64,000 nucleotides of DNA. Origin: Dehalococcoidales bacterium (lineage in GTDB: Bacteria > Chloroflexota > Dehalococcoidia > Dehalococcoidales > UBA2162). Each line of letters begins with the position of its first letter. Position 1 is the first letter of the stretch. Location of the stretch: the NCBI GenBank assembly GCA_030690265.1, contig JAUYHA010000049.1, positions 62,001 through 126,000 of the forward strand, written 5' to 3'. Positions 50,563-59,176 of the stretch are shown here, one piece after another. The position numbers were made by a program, and so were the translations under genes. Under the pieces are notes generated by a model. It was not told where the DNA came from and ran no database searches. It saw only the letters and a list, made by a program, of their open reading frames with translations.

Positions 50563-52119
50563 TCATTCATTTTGGTGGTTAAAACAATCAGCTATTTCCC
50601 GGCTGGCTTTTTCCGGTGATTCAGCACTCAATACGGCGCTGATAACGGCTACTGAGTCAGCACCGGCGGCAATAACCTCAGGGGTATTGTCTTTGGTAAT
50701 GCCGCCGATAGCCACCAGCGGCAAGGTTACCGCCTCTCTCACCTGACGCAGGGTTTCAAGCCCGACAACCTTTGCCGGGGTCGTGGTCGATGTCTTGGAG
50801 GAGGTGGGGTAGATAGAGCCGACGGCAACATAATCAGCCCCTGCAGATTGAGCCTTAACCGCCTGCTCAACGCTGGTTGCCGAGCCGCCGACAATCTTAC
50901 CCGGGGGTAAGAGTTTACGGGCTGCTTCAATGGGCAGGTCGTCCTGTCCCAGGTGCAGGCCATCGGCATCGCTGGCAAGGGCTATATCCAGATAGTCGTT
51001 TATGATAAAAAGCACCTCGTGTTCAGCGCAAAGCCTCTTCAATTCGGCAGCTGCAGCCAGTATTTTCTCCTTGCTCCGGACTTTATCGCGCAGTTGAATC
51101 GTTTTAGCGCCGCCCTGAATTACCTGCCTGGCTGCTTCAAGGGGAGGGCGCCCTTTCAGCGCTTCGGCGTCTATAATAACATAAAGCCCGGACAAACGCA
51201 CTAGCTTGTCCTGGCGCAGGAGTTTGGACATCAAGTCTTGCTCTATAGTGTAGAGATTAAATCTGGTTCGCACGAATTTTTCGGAATCTAGTTCAGGAGT
51301 AATGCCGGGAATTTTAGCCAGCTCTTCCAGGGTCCTCAGCGATTCCTGCACCCGCCTTGAGTTAGCCACCAGCACGGCAGCTAGCTCTTTCCCCTTTTCT
51401 TCTCCGGGCGCTTCTAGGTCGATGCCGACATCACCTTCGGCGTTTCGTGATTGAAGGAGCTGTTGCTGAAAAGGGACATCAGTTACTATTAGCTCGTGGC
51501 GCAGGGTCTTTAGCTGCTGCGTCAGGGTTACATCGTTAAGCAGCAAGCGGGCTATTTCTTCGAGAAGGCGGAGCCCTTCTGCGGCACGGTTGAGGTTGGC
51601 GTCGATAATGCGTAACAGTTGTTTTGTTACCGCTTGCCCTGCAATGCTTTTTGCGAGACCTTCCGTTTGGAAGGGAGGCTTTGCTGATGGGGGAGGCACG
51701 GCTTTTTTACCTGATGCTTTGCCTAGTCCCATTTCAGCCTGGCTCGCCAGACCTGTCGCCAGGGTGTGTGCCTCTTTGTGAAAAGGATTTCCGGCAGTCT
51801 GGTCAAGCCACTCCCAGCGTACTTTCCGCCCGCTTTGTGCCTTGTCCAGCTCTGCCCAGAGGTCACGGTTAGCCCGCCTCTGCCACCCTTTAGTCATAGA
51901 ACCAAAGAGGTACTGGCTGTCAGTGTGGACGACCACCTCCGAGTATTGAGGCGTGCGTGAGATGCCTTCAAGAGCGGCCGTAATTTCCATCCGGTTGCTG
52001 GTGGTCTGCTTTACCAAGCCTGAGAAAATACGCTTTTGCCCGTTTTCAACGGCAACTACTCCCCACCCCCCCTGGCCCAGCACCGGGTTGTAAGCGCCGT
52101 CAGCGTATATCTCAATCAT
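50563..52119 (-). CDS. thiE: Three-domain fusion: RNase HI, ThiD2-type domain and thiamine-phosphate synthase
   Basis: 518 residues in one open frame. Residues 1-125: RNase HI (IYADGAYNP with Asp 7, NRMEITAALEG with Glu 45, VHTDSQYLFGS with Asp 67; the fourth carboxylate position appears as His 118 in HKEAHTLA). Residues ~165-295: ThiD2-like helical domain (IIDANLNRAAEGLRLLEE, LKTLRHEL). Residues ~309-518: ThiE TIM barrel (TIQLRDK, INDYLDIALASDADGLHLGQ, GGSATSVEQA, VGSIYPTSSK, VAIGGIT), which joins HMP-PP and the thiazole phosphate. ThiD2-ThiE fusions are known; the RNase H domain is the odd part. Confidence 0.9.
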   Translation of the reverse strand: MIEIYADGAYNPVLGQGGWGVVAVENGQKRIFSGLVKQTTSNRMEITAALEGISRTPQYSEVVVHTDSQYLFGSMTKGWQRRANRDLWAELDKAQSGRKVRWEWLDQTAGNPFHKEAHTLATGLASQAEMGLGKASGKKAVPPPSAKPPFQTEGLAKSIAGQAVTKQLLRIIDANLNRAAEGLRLLEEIARLLLNDVTLTQQLKTLRHELIVTDVPFQQQLLQSRNAEGDVGIDLEAPGEEKGKELAAVLVANSRRVQESLRTLEELAKIPGITPELDSEKFVRTRFNLYTIEQDLMSKLLRQDKLVRLSGLYVIIDAEALKGRPPLEAARQVIQGGAKTIQLRDKVRSKEKILAAAAELKRLCAEHEVLFIINDYLDIALASDADGLHLGQDDLPIEAARKLLPPGKIVGGSATSVEQAVKAQSAGADYVAVGSIYPTSSKTSTTTPAKVVGLETLRQVREAVTLPLVAIGGITKDNTPEVIAAGADSVAVISAVLSAESPEKASREIADCFNHQNE

Positions 52120-52187
52120 ACTAAGCTTAGAATATTAGCATACTTTGGGGGAAAGGTAAATACTTAGGCGAAGATTGTTTAACAATT

Positions 52188-52416
52188 CCTTTGTCATCGC
52201 GAGCCATTCGCAGAAGGCTTCAGCCTTCAGGCCGAGCCTTCAGTCCGAGGCCCGAGTTCAGCGTTCGACTGAGCTCACTCGTTCCGATATGTCAGAGTGA
52301 ACTCGTTCCGATTATCGTCAGAGTGAACTCGTTCCGATTATCGTCAGAGTGAACTCGTTCCGATTATCGTCAGAGTGAACGCCGAAGTCCCGAGGGCTTC
52401 ACCCTCGCAATGACAT
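52188..52416. repeat. Interspersed repeat array with 26-bp tandem repeats
   Basis: Opens with TTTGTCATCGCGAG and closes with CCTCGCAATGACA. In the middle (52277-52380) one 24-bp and three 26-bp copies of ACTCGTTCCGATTATCGTCA+GAGTGA are arranged head to tail. The outer flank AACAATTCCTTTGTCAT matches the flank of the 15.55 kb copy. The remainder of the 52120-52530 gap shows no gene. Confidence 0.75.
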
Positions 52417-52530
52417 ATTGTGATAAGTGACCTCCCCTTTACGCAGCAAATTGTTCACAGAGAGAAGGGATATGATAAAATGTTATTAGTACCCGGAAAA
52501 ACGCTATTTGTTAATCGGTGAGGAGGAGAT

Positions 52531-53625
52531 TTGAAAGCAGTTATCCTGGTCGGCGGGAAAGCAACCCGGCTGTTGCCCCTTACCAGACATACACCCAAGT
52601 CTATGGTGCCGGTGCTCAACATCCCATTCCTGGAGCATGTTATCCGCCACCTTGGCAGTCACCAGGTAAAGGAAATAGTCCTGGCTCAGGGCCACCTTTC
52701 GCAGCCGATTGAAGATTATTTCGGTGATGGTAGCCGGTTTGATGTCAAACTCCATTACGCCGTAGAAGATACCCCCAGGGGAACGGGTGGGGCGGTGAAG
52801 AATGCGGCGGGGCATCTGGATGATACCTTCCTGGTCTTAAACGGTGATGTTTTTACCGACCTGGATATTACCGGGATGGTTGCTTTTCACCGGGAAAGGC
52901 AGGCAAAGGCAACCATTGCTCTTACTCCAGTGGAAGACCCAACCGCCTACGGCTTGGTAGAAACGGAGACTGATGGCAGGGTTGTCCGTTTTCTGGAAAA
53001 GCCAAGCTGGGACGAAGTCCTTCAAAGAAAGACCAATATGATTAATGCCGGCACCTATATTCTGGAGCCGGATATTCTGGCTCAAATCCCGCCTGAAAGG
53101 GAAGTCAGCATCGAGAGGGAGACCTTCCAACAGCTTCTGGCTCAGGAAGAGCCGATGTATGCCTATTCCTCTTCGGCTTACTGGCTGGATATGGGTACTC
53201 CGGAGAGATATCTTCAACTGCACCGGGACATCCTGGACGGTAAATGCCCCCGGTGTGCTCTTGCTCCGGATATGAAAGTGGTTATTGAAAAGCCGGGCAA
53301 TGTTCATCCTGCCGTCCGGCTAGAGCCACCGGTGGTCATCGGGGCTAACTGCTCCATTGGAGAGGGGGTGAGGCTGGTCGGGCCGGTGGTTATCGGGGCG
53401 GGTAGTACCATCCTGGAAGATAGCCTGATTGAAAACTGCATCATCTGGCGTAATGCCCGGCTGGGGCCGCGAGTCAGGCTGAAGGACTCCATTCTGGCGG
53501 ACAACTGCCGTTTCGGGGCGGACACCATCGGCGAAGGGGTGGTGGTGGGTGACAATGTCACCGTGCTCAGCGGCATCAAACTTGAACCCGGCAGCAAAAT
53601 AGAGCCGGGGACAACCATTGGCTAA
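52531..53625 (+). CDS. Sugar-1-phosphate nucleotidyltransferase with left-handed beta-helix domain
   Basis: 364 residues, TTG start behind GAGGAGG. N-terminal nucleotidyltransferase (MKAVILVGGKATRLLPLT, KSMVPVLNIPFLEHVI, EDTPRGTGGAVKNA, LVLNGDVFTD, FLEKPSWDEV, NAGTYILEPDIL) and a C-terminal hexapeptide-repeat beta-helix (VVIGANCSIGEGVRLVGPVVIGAGS...). Resembles mannose-1-phosphate guanylyltransferase/glucose-1-phosphate thymidylyltransferase types; nucleotide and sugar cannot be fixed by eye. Supplies activated sugar for glycans. Confidence 0.92.
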   Translation: MKAVILVGGKATRLLPLTRHTPKSMVPVLNIPFLEHVIRHLGSHQVKEIVLAQGHLSQPIEDYFGDGSRFDVKLHYAVEDTPRGTGGAVKNAAGHLDDTFLVLNGDVFTDLDITGMVAFHRERQAKATIALTPVEDPTAYGLVETETDGRVVRFLEKPSWDEVLQRKTNMINAGTYILEPDILAQIPPEREVSIERETFQQLLAQEEPMYAYSSSAYWLDMGTPERYLQLHRDILDGKCPRCALAPDMKVVIEKPGNVHPAVRLEPPVVIGANCSIGEGVRLVGPVVIGAGSTILEDSLIENCIIWRNARLGPRVRLKDSILADNCRFGADTIGEGVVVGDNVTVLSGIKLEPGSKIEPGTTIG

Positions 53626-53681
53626 ATAAAAATACCGTAATGTCATTCTGAAGGCGTCCTTTCACTCTTGTATTAACCTAT

Positions 53682-53710
53682 TTGAGCCTCAACCGTGCCT
53701 GTGCTATAAT
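53682..53710 (+). promoter_or_regulatory. Promoter of the prfA-prmC unit
   Basis: TTGAGC (53682-53687), 17 bp, TATAAT (53705-53710). The expected transcript start near 53717 leaves a leader of under 12 nt, which rules out the TTG at 53713 as the prfA start. Confidence 0.65.
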
Positions 53711-53724
53711 TTTTGGTGGTGATT

Positions 53725-54798
53725 ATGATGTGGGATAGATTGGAAGAAATAGATAAGCGCTTTCAGGAGCTGGAGGAGCAAATCGCTGCTCCTGAGATAG
53801 CTTCTGACCCGAAGCAGCTGCAAAAGCTGGCTAAGGAGAGAGCCAGTATTGAAGATATGGTGACCAGGTTCCGGGAATATAAAGCTACTGCCAGGTCTCT
53901 GAAGGAAACCAGGGCAATGCTGGCTGAGGGGCTTGACGAGGAAATGAAAGCCCTGGTCAGGGAAGAGATAGAAAAACTTGAGTTAAAGGTAGAGAACCTG
54001 CTTCAGGAGTTGAAGATTGCGCTTTTACCCAAGGATGAGAGTGATGAAAGAGACATCATTATGGAAATCCGGGCCGGAGCCGGCGGTGATGAGGCCGGGC
54101 TCTTTGCTGCTGACCTTTTTCGTATGTATGCCCGCTACGCTCAGTCCAGGGGCTGGCAGGTAGAGATTATCAATGCCAATGAGAGCGGCATCGGAGGCTT
54201 TAAGGAAATAATCTTTGAAATTAAAGGTGGGGGGGCTTTCAGCAGGCTGAAATATGAAAGGGGAGTTCACCGGGTGCAACGGGTGCCGGTTACCGAGTCA
54301 TCCGGCAGGATTCATACCTCGACAGCAACGGTGGCGGTGCTTCCCCAGGCGGACGAGGTGGAGGTGGATATCAATCCGGACGACCTGAGAATTGATATTT
54401 TTCACAGCGGCGGTGCCGGAGGACAGAATGTAAACAAGGTGGCTACCGCCGTGCGCATCACCCATCTACCCACCGGCATAGTCACCGTCTGCCAGGATGA
54501 ACGCTCGCAGTTAAAAAATAAGACGAAAGCGATGGCGGTCTTGCGGGCACGTCTCCTGGATATAGCGCAGCGTAACCAGAGAGAATCGATAGCCAGTGAA
54601 CGCCGTTCCCAGGTGGGCAGCGGCGAGCGGGCGGAAAAGATACGCACTTACAATTTTCCCCAGGACCGGGTTACTGACCACCGCCTCGGCCAGTCCTGGC
54701 ATAACCTGAATAAAATCCTGGAAGGAGACTTTGACCAGCTTATTGATGCCCTGGCTACCGATGATGAGGCAAAACAATTGCTGGAGCTGTCAGCGTGA
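53725..54798 (+). CDS. prfA: Peptide chain release factor 1
   Basis: About 357 residues. Terminates translation at UAA/UAG. The stop-codon-reading tripeptide PVT is seen in VQRVPVTESSGRIHTS, and the catalytic GGQ in HSGGAGGQNVNK. N-terminal coiled coil and AGAGGDEAGLFA also match. ATG 53725 (or 53728) is chosen from the promoter position and the GGTGGTGATT ribosome site. Confidence 0.96.
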   Translation: MMWDRLEEIDKRFQELEEQIAAPEIASDPKQLQKLAKERASIEDMVTRFREYKATARSLKETRAMLAEGLDEEMKALVREEIEKLELKVENLLQELKIALLPKDESDERDIIMEIRAGAGGDEAGLFAADLFRMYARYAQSRGWQVEIINANESGIGGFKEIIFEIKGGGAFSRLKYERGVHRVQRVPVTESSGRIHTSTATVAVLPQADEVEVDINPDDLRIDIFHSGGAGGQNVNKVATAVRITHLPTGIVTVCQDERSQLKNKTKAMAVLRARLLDIAQRNQRESIASERRSQVGSGERAEKIRTYNFPQDRVTDHRLGQSWHNLNKILEGDFDQLIDALATDDEAKQLLELSA

Positions 54799-55631
54799 CC
54801 CTGAAACAGACTTTGAGCCAGGCAGGGGAAATTCTTGCCGCCAGTAATATTGAAGGCCCGCTCCTGGAATCTGAGCTACTGCTGAGACACGCCTTGAAAA
54901 TAGACCGTATCCAGTTGTATCTAGCTCTTGCCCAGGAGCTAACTCCTGACCAGCACGAAGATTTCTGGCGCCTGGTCCAGCGCCGTCTTAACCATGAGCC
55001 CTCTGCCTACATAACAGGACACCGCGAGTTTTACGGGCTTGATTTCTATGTCAATTCTGACGTTCTTATCCCTCGACCGGAAAGCGAACTGCTGGTGGAA
55101 AAGACTCTGGAGCTTGGCCGGAATGAGGCTATGGGCACTATAGCCGAAATTGGCACCGGCAGTGGTGCTATTGCCATTAGCCTGGCGCTAAACCTGTCGG
55201 AGACTAAAATCTACGCTACCGATATCTCAGCCCCGGCTCTCAAGGTTGCCTTATTTAACTGCCGGAAACACGGGGTGGAGAACATTCACCTTCTGGAAGG
55301 CGATATGCTTGACCCTTTACCTGAACCGGTTGACCTGATTGTAGCCAATCTGCCCTATGTCAGAGAATCGGAACTAGCCCGGGTAAACACGCTCGATTTT
55401 GAGCCTTCTATAGCGCTGAACGGAGGCTCGGATGGTCTGGAGAAGATACGGAAGCTGGGCGCCGGCCTGAGCACGAAGCTCTGTCCCGGCGGTTCTCTGC
55501 TCTTGGAGATTGGACAGGGACAGAGTGAAGCAGTAACCAGCCTTTTGTCCGGTCTCTTCCCTACAGCTAAAACAGCCGTATTCCCGGATTTGGGCGGCAT
55601 TGACCGGGTGGTAAGCCTTACTCTAAGCTGA
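54795..55631 (+). CDS. prmC: Release factor glutamine methyltransferase PrmC
   Basis: 278 residues. Methylates the Gln of the GGQ motif in RF1/RF2, so its overlap with prfA (GTGA, 4 bp) is functional. SAM site EIGTGSGAIAISLAL, VLIPRPESELLVE, and the catalytic motif as VANLPYVRE (NLPY in place of NPPY). Confidence 0.95.
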   Translation: MTLKQTLSQAGEILAASNIEGPLLESELLLRHALKIDRIQLYLALAQELTPDQHEDFWRLVQRRLNHEPSAYITGHREFYGLDFYVNSDVLIPRPESELLVEKTLELGRNEAMGTIAEIGTGSGAIAISLALNLSETKIYATDISAPALKVALFNCRKHGVENIHLLEGDMLDPLPEPVDLIVANLPYVRESELARVNTLDFEPSIALNGGSDGLEKIRKLGAGLSTKLCPGGSLLLEIGQGQSEAVTSLLSGLFPTAKTAVFPDLGGIDRVVSLTLS

Positions 55632-55670
55632 AGTTCCGAAACACTTCTGCCTGAGAATGCCTTATCCAGC

Positions 55671-55699
55671 TTGACGCAAAGCTCAGTTGGTGCTAGATT
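55671..55699 (+). promoter_or_regulatory. Candidate promoter of etfBA
   Basis: TTGACG (55671-55676), 17 bp, TAGATT (55694-55699); about 55 nt upstream of etfB. The -10 box matches consensus at four of six bases. Confidence 0.4.
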
Positions 55700-55754
55700 A
55701 AGCTACTGGGTTTTGCCCTCAACAAACCTGGATAGAAGGAGGAGAATCTATAAG

Positions 55755-56555
55755 ATGAACGTGATAGTCTGCTGTAAACAGGTGCTTGACCCAGAGGCGC
55801 CACCGGCCAGTTTCAAGATTGATGCTGCTTCCAATAAGGTGGTGCCGCCGCAGAGTGTGCCGCCGGTAATCAGCCCTTTTGATGAAAATGCGGTAGAGGC
55901 GGCATTAAAGATTAAGGACGCCCAGGGTGGCAAAATCACGGCCCTGAGCCTGGGGGTTAACCTGCTCCGGGATGTGGTTAAAAAACCATTATCAATGGGA
56001 GCCGATGAGCTTATCCTGCTTGAGGATGAAGCTTTTGCCGATGGCGATAGCTGGTCAACGGCTTACGCTCTGGCAATGGCTATTAAGAAAATAGGTGACT
56101 ATGACCTTATCTTCTGCGGACGGCAGGCGGCTGACTGGGATGGCGGGCAGGTGGGCTCGGGTATTGCTGAGCTCCTGGGGCTGCCCAGTGTCACTCTTGC
56201 CAAAAAGATAGAGATTACCGATGGCAAGGCGAAGGTTGAGCGGGTAACTCCCGATGGTTACGATGTCATCGAGGTATCTTTGCCTGCCCTGATTACGGTG
56301 AGTAATGAGCTGGGGCAGGCTCGCTATCCGACTATTAAAGGAATAATGGCGGCGAAACGGAAGGAGCCGGTTGTCTGGAAACCGGCCGATATAGGGGTTG
56401 AGCCTTCCCAGCTTGGTGCTGCCGGCCGGCACACCAAACTGCTGAAACTCTTCCAGCCAGTCAGGGAAGGTAAGTGCCAGATGATAGAAGGTGAAAGTCT
56501 GGAAGAGGCCGGGGCTAACCTGGCTCTGAAACTCAGGGAAGCGAAAGTCCTCTAA
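55755..56555 (+). CDS. etfB: Electron transfer flavoprotein, beta subunit
   Basis: 266 residues from ATG 55755 (GGAGGAG upstream). NVIVCCKQVLDPEAPP, ISPFDENAVEAALKIK, DLIFCGRQAADWDGGQVG and LPALITVSNELGQARYPTIKGIMAAKRKEP are ETF-beta hallmarks. Pairs with EtfA to carry electrons between acyl-CoA or other dehydrogenases and a quinone or ferredoxin partner. No dehydrogenase or bcd gene is adjacent, so bifurcation cannot be judged. Confidence 0.95.
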   Translation: MNVIVCCKQVLDPEAPPASFKIDAASNKVVPPQSVPPVISPFDENAVEAALKIKDAQGGKITALSLGVNLLRDVVKKPLSMGADELILLEDEAFADGDSWSTAYALAMAIKKIGDYDLIFCGRQAADWDGGQVGSGIAELLGLPSVTLAKKIEITDGKAKVERVTPDGYDVIEVSLPALITVSNELGQARYPTIKGIMAAKRKEPVVWKPADIGVEPSQLGAAGRHTKLLKLFQPVREGKCQMIEGESLEEAGANLALKLREAKVL

Positions 56556-56596
56556 GAGATTAGGTCATCAAGTCTGAATCAAGGAGATAAAATCGG

Positions 56597-57595
56597 ATGT
56601 CTGAAAATAAAGGTGTTCTCGTTCACAGTGAAGTTTCAGAAGGCAGGCTAAGCGCCATAACGGCTGAACTCCTGGGGAGTGGCCGAAAACTGGCTGATGA
56701 CCTGGGAGAGGAACTAAGCGCTGTTCTGGTTGGCAGTGGAGTGAGCAATTTAGCCCAGGAAGCCATTAACTCTGGTGCCGACAAGGTATATGTCGTTGAT
56801 GACCCTCTGCTTGGAGACTACCAGACAGGATCCTATCTTTCGGTGCTGGAGAAGGTAGCTAAAGAGGTAACTCCTCAGATTATTCTCCTGGGGCAGACCT
56901 CTGTCGGTCGAGACCTGGCTCCCAGGCTGGCTTTCAGGCTGGGGACAGCCGCCACCCTGGACTGCGTGGCTCTGGATATTGACCCGGAAACAAAGCGGCT
57001 TTTACAAACCAAGCCGGTCTACGGGGGTAATGCCCAGGCTACCTTTGCCTCTGAGCTTGACCCGCAGGTAGCCACGGTTAGAGCCAAGGTGATGGAACCT
57101 TTAACTCCTGATTCCTCAAGAAAAGGAGAGGTTATCACTATTGAGGCTGGGCTGGACACTTCGGCAATAAGAAGCAGAGTCCTGGAGAAAGTAAAAGAAG
57201 AGGCGGAAGGGATAAAGCTTGAGGATGCTTCAGTAGTGGTCAGCGGGGGCAGAGGTATCGGCGGCGCTGACGGTTTCAAGCAGTTGGAGGAGCTGGCTAA
57301 TTTACTGAAGGGAGCGCTAGGCGCCAGTCGCCCCCCCTGCGATGACGGCTGGATAGCTGACAGCGCTCAAATAGGCCTTACCGGCAAGATTGTTACGCCT
57401 GACCTTTACATTGCGGTGGGTATCTCTGGAGCCAGCCAGCATCTATCCGGTTGCTCAAGCTCTAAAACTCTGGTCGCCATAAATAAAGACCCCGAGGCAA
57501 ACATCTTCAAACAGGCTCATTACGGCGTGGTTGGCGACTGGAAGAAGGTATTGCCTGCCTTCACCGAAAAGGTTAAAGAATTGCTCGGTGGCTAG
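56597..57595 (+). CDS. etfA: Electron transfer flavoprotein, alpha subunit
   Basis: 332 residues. N-terminal domain (LAQEAINSGADKVYVVDD, LGQTSVGRDLAPRLAFRLGTAATLDCVALD) and the FAD-binding C-terminal domain VVSGGRGIGGADGFKQLEELA ... GASRPPCDDGWI ... QIGLTGKIVTPDLYIAVGISGASQHLSG. The position usually Arg-(P)-(A)-(V/A)-(D)-(A/D) reads RPPCDDGW. Follows etfB by 41 nt with its own AAGGAG site. Confidence 0.95.
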   Translation: MSENKGVLVHSEVSEGRLSAITAELLGSGRKLADDLGEELSAVLVGSGVSNLAQEAINSGADKVYVVDDPLLGDYQTGSYLSVLEKVAKEVTPQIILLGQTSVGRDLAPRLAFRLGTAATLDCVALDIDPETKRLLQTKPVYGGNAQATFASELDPQVATVRAKVMEPLTPDSSRKGEVITIEAGLDTSAIRSRVLEKVKEEAEGIKLEDASVVVSGGRGIGGADGFKQLEELANLLKGALGASRPPCDDGWIADSAQIGLTGKIVTPDLYIAVGISGASQHLSGCSSSKTLVAINKDPEANIFKQAHYGVVGDWKKVLPAFTEKVKELLGG

Positions 57596-57623
57596 CCATG
57601 CATTGAGAGGAACAGCCTGATTT

Positions 57624-59144
57624 ATGGGATTGGCGAAGGTAAGAACGGCGGCAGTAGTAGGTCTTGAGGCACAAGAGGTGGAGGTGGAGGTTGATATTGC
57701 CAGCGGTTTACCGGCTATGACCGTGGTTGGTTTGCCTGATGCCGCCATACAGGAAGCCAGGGAAAGGGTCCGAGCCGCCGTTAGGAACTCGGGATTCACC
57801 TTTCCGATGAGGCGAATCACCGTAAATCTGGCTCCGGCAGACCTGAAGAAGGCAGGCCCTGCTTATGACCTGCCTATCGCCGTAGGTATCCTCATCAGTT
57901 CGGAGCAGGTCAGCGCCGATACCTCCGGGATACTTTTCCTGGGGGAACTTTCTCTTGACGGCTCTCTGCGCCGCACTCACGGCATTCTTTCTATGGTCAC
58001 TCTGGCTAAGGAAAAAGGAATCCCATCCGTCTTTGTTCCTGCCATTGATGCCGAGGAAGCTTCCTTGATAGATGGCGTCCAGGTTATTCCCTTCAATTCT
58101 CTCGCTGAGCTGGTAGCTCATCTCAGGGGTGAGGTTCTTGTTTCTCCCTGCATAGCACAAAAGAAGGAGGCGATAGTAGCCCCCGTCTTCAGTAATGGTC
58201 TGACTGATATTAAAGGGCAGGAGCATGCCAAGCGAGCTTTGGAAATAGCTGCCGCTGGAGGGCATAACCTGGTTATGGTCGGGCCTCCGGGCAGCGGCAA
58301 GACGATGCTTTCCCGCTCCCTGCCTTCAATCCTGCCCACGATGAGAATTGAAGAGTCTCTGGAAGTGACCAGGATTTACAGCGTAGCCGGACTGCTGTCT
58401 TCAGATACTCCGCTGATTACCCAGCGCCCCTTCCGTTCGCCTCATTACACTATTTCCAATGCCGGGCTGGTTGGGGGAGGGCGCTTGCCAAGACCAGGTG
58501 AAATAAGCCTCAGCCACCGGGGAGTGCTTTTCCTGGATGAGTTCCCTGAGTTCGGGCATACCGTTCTGGAAGTCTTACGCCAGCCTCTGGAAGATAAGGT
58601 GGTGACCATCAGCCGTGCCCAGGGCAGTGTTACTTTCCCTGCGAATTTTATGTTAGTTGGTGCCAGTAACCCCTGTCCCTGCGGATATTACGGTGACCTG
58701 GTTAAGGAGTGCCGCTGTTCGCCCGGCGAAATTTCCCGTTACCAGAAGAGAATCAGCGGCCCCTTGCTTGACCGCATTGACATCTTCATTGATGTTCCCC
58801 GGGTGGATTATGAAAAGCTGGCTGATGATAGAGTCGGGGAGAGTTCGGAAAAGGTTAGAGCCCGGGTGGAGCAGGCCCGCCAGGTTCAAAACGAGCGGTT
58901 TAAGGAGACAGGACAGTTCTGCAACGCCGATATGACCCCGGCCGAGGTAATGAAGTTCTGTCACACCGAGCCGGAAGCTCAGAGCTTGCTGAAGGCAGCG
59001 ATGAAGAGCTTTTCTCTCACGGCTCGCGGTTTTCATCGCATTCTTAAAGTAGCCCGCACCATCGCCGACCTCGAGGGAGCTGAAACAATAGGCTCAACCC
59101 ACCTGGCTGAGGCAATTCAGTATCGCTCCAGAAACGGTATCTAA
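57624..59144 (+). CDS. YifB/ComM-family AAA+ (Mg-chelatase-like) ATPase
   Basis: 506 residues. N-terminal Lon-protease-like domain (VEVDIASGLPAMTVVGLPDAAIQEARERVRAA; VNLAPADLKKAGPAYDLPIA), AAA+ core with Walker A VGPPGSGKTML, Walker B GVLFLDEFPEF, and C-terminal Mg-chelatase segment (VGASNPCPCGYYGD ... FSLTARGFHRILKVARTIADLEG). In naturally transformable bacteria ComM is a branch-migration helicase for incoming DNA; elsewhere the role is open. Confidence 0.93.
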   Translation: MGLAKVRTAAVVGLEAQEVEVEVDIASGLPAMTVVGLPDAAIQEARERVRAAVRNSGFTFPMRRITVNLAPADLKKAGPAYDLPIAVGILISSEQVSADTSGILFLGELSLDGSLRRTHGILSMVTLAKEKGIPSVFVPAIDAEEASLIDGVQVIPFNSLAELVAHLRGEVLVSPCIAQKKEAIVAPVFSNGLTDIKGQEHAKRALEIAAAGGHNLVMVGPPGSGKTMLSRSLPSILPTMRIEESLEVTRIYSVAGLLSSDTPLITQRPFRSPHYTISNAGLVGGGRLPRPGEISLSHRGVLFLDEFPEFGHTVLEVLRQPLEDKVVTISRAQGSVTFPANFMLVGASNPCPCGYYGDLVKECRCSPGEISRYQKRISGPLLDRIDIFIDVPRVDYEKLADDRVGESSEKVRARVEQARQVQNERFKETGQFCNADMTPAEVMKFCHTEPEAQSLLKAAMKSFSLTARGFHRILKVARTIADLEGAETIGSTHLAEAIQYRSRNGI

Positions 59145-59176
59145 AGCATCTCTTGAGTTTTCTTATCGGGCGCTGG

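Noticed and set aside
52277-52380. CRISPR-like regular repeats
   Set aside because: The units are directly adjacent with no unique spacers and no cas genes are present.
53713-53724. Upstream TTG start for prfA
   Set aside because: It lies only 3 nt after the -10 box and so before the expected transcript start.
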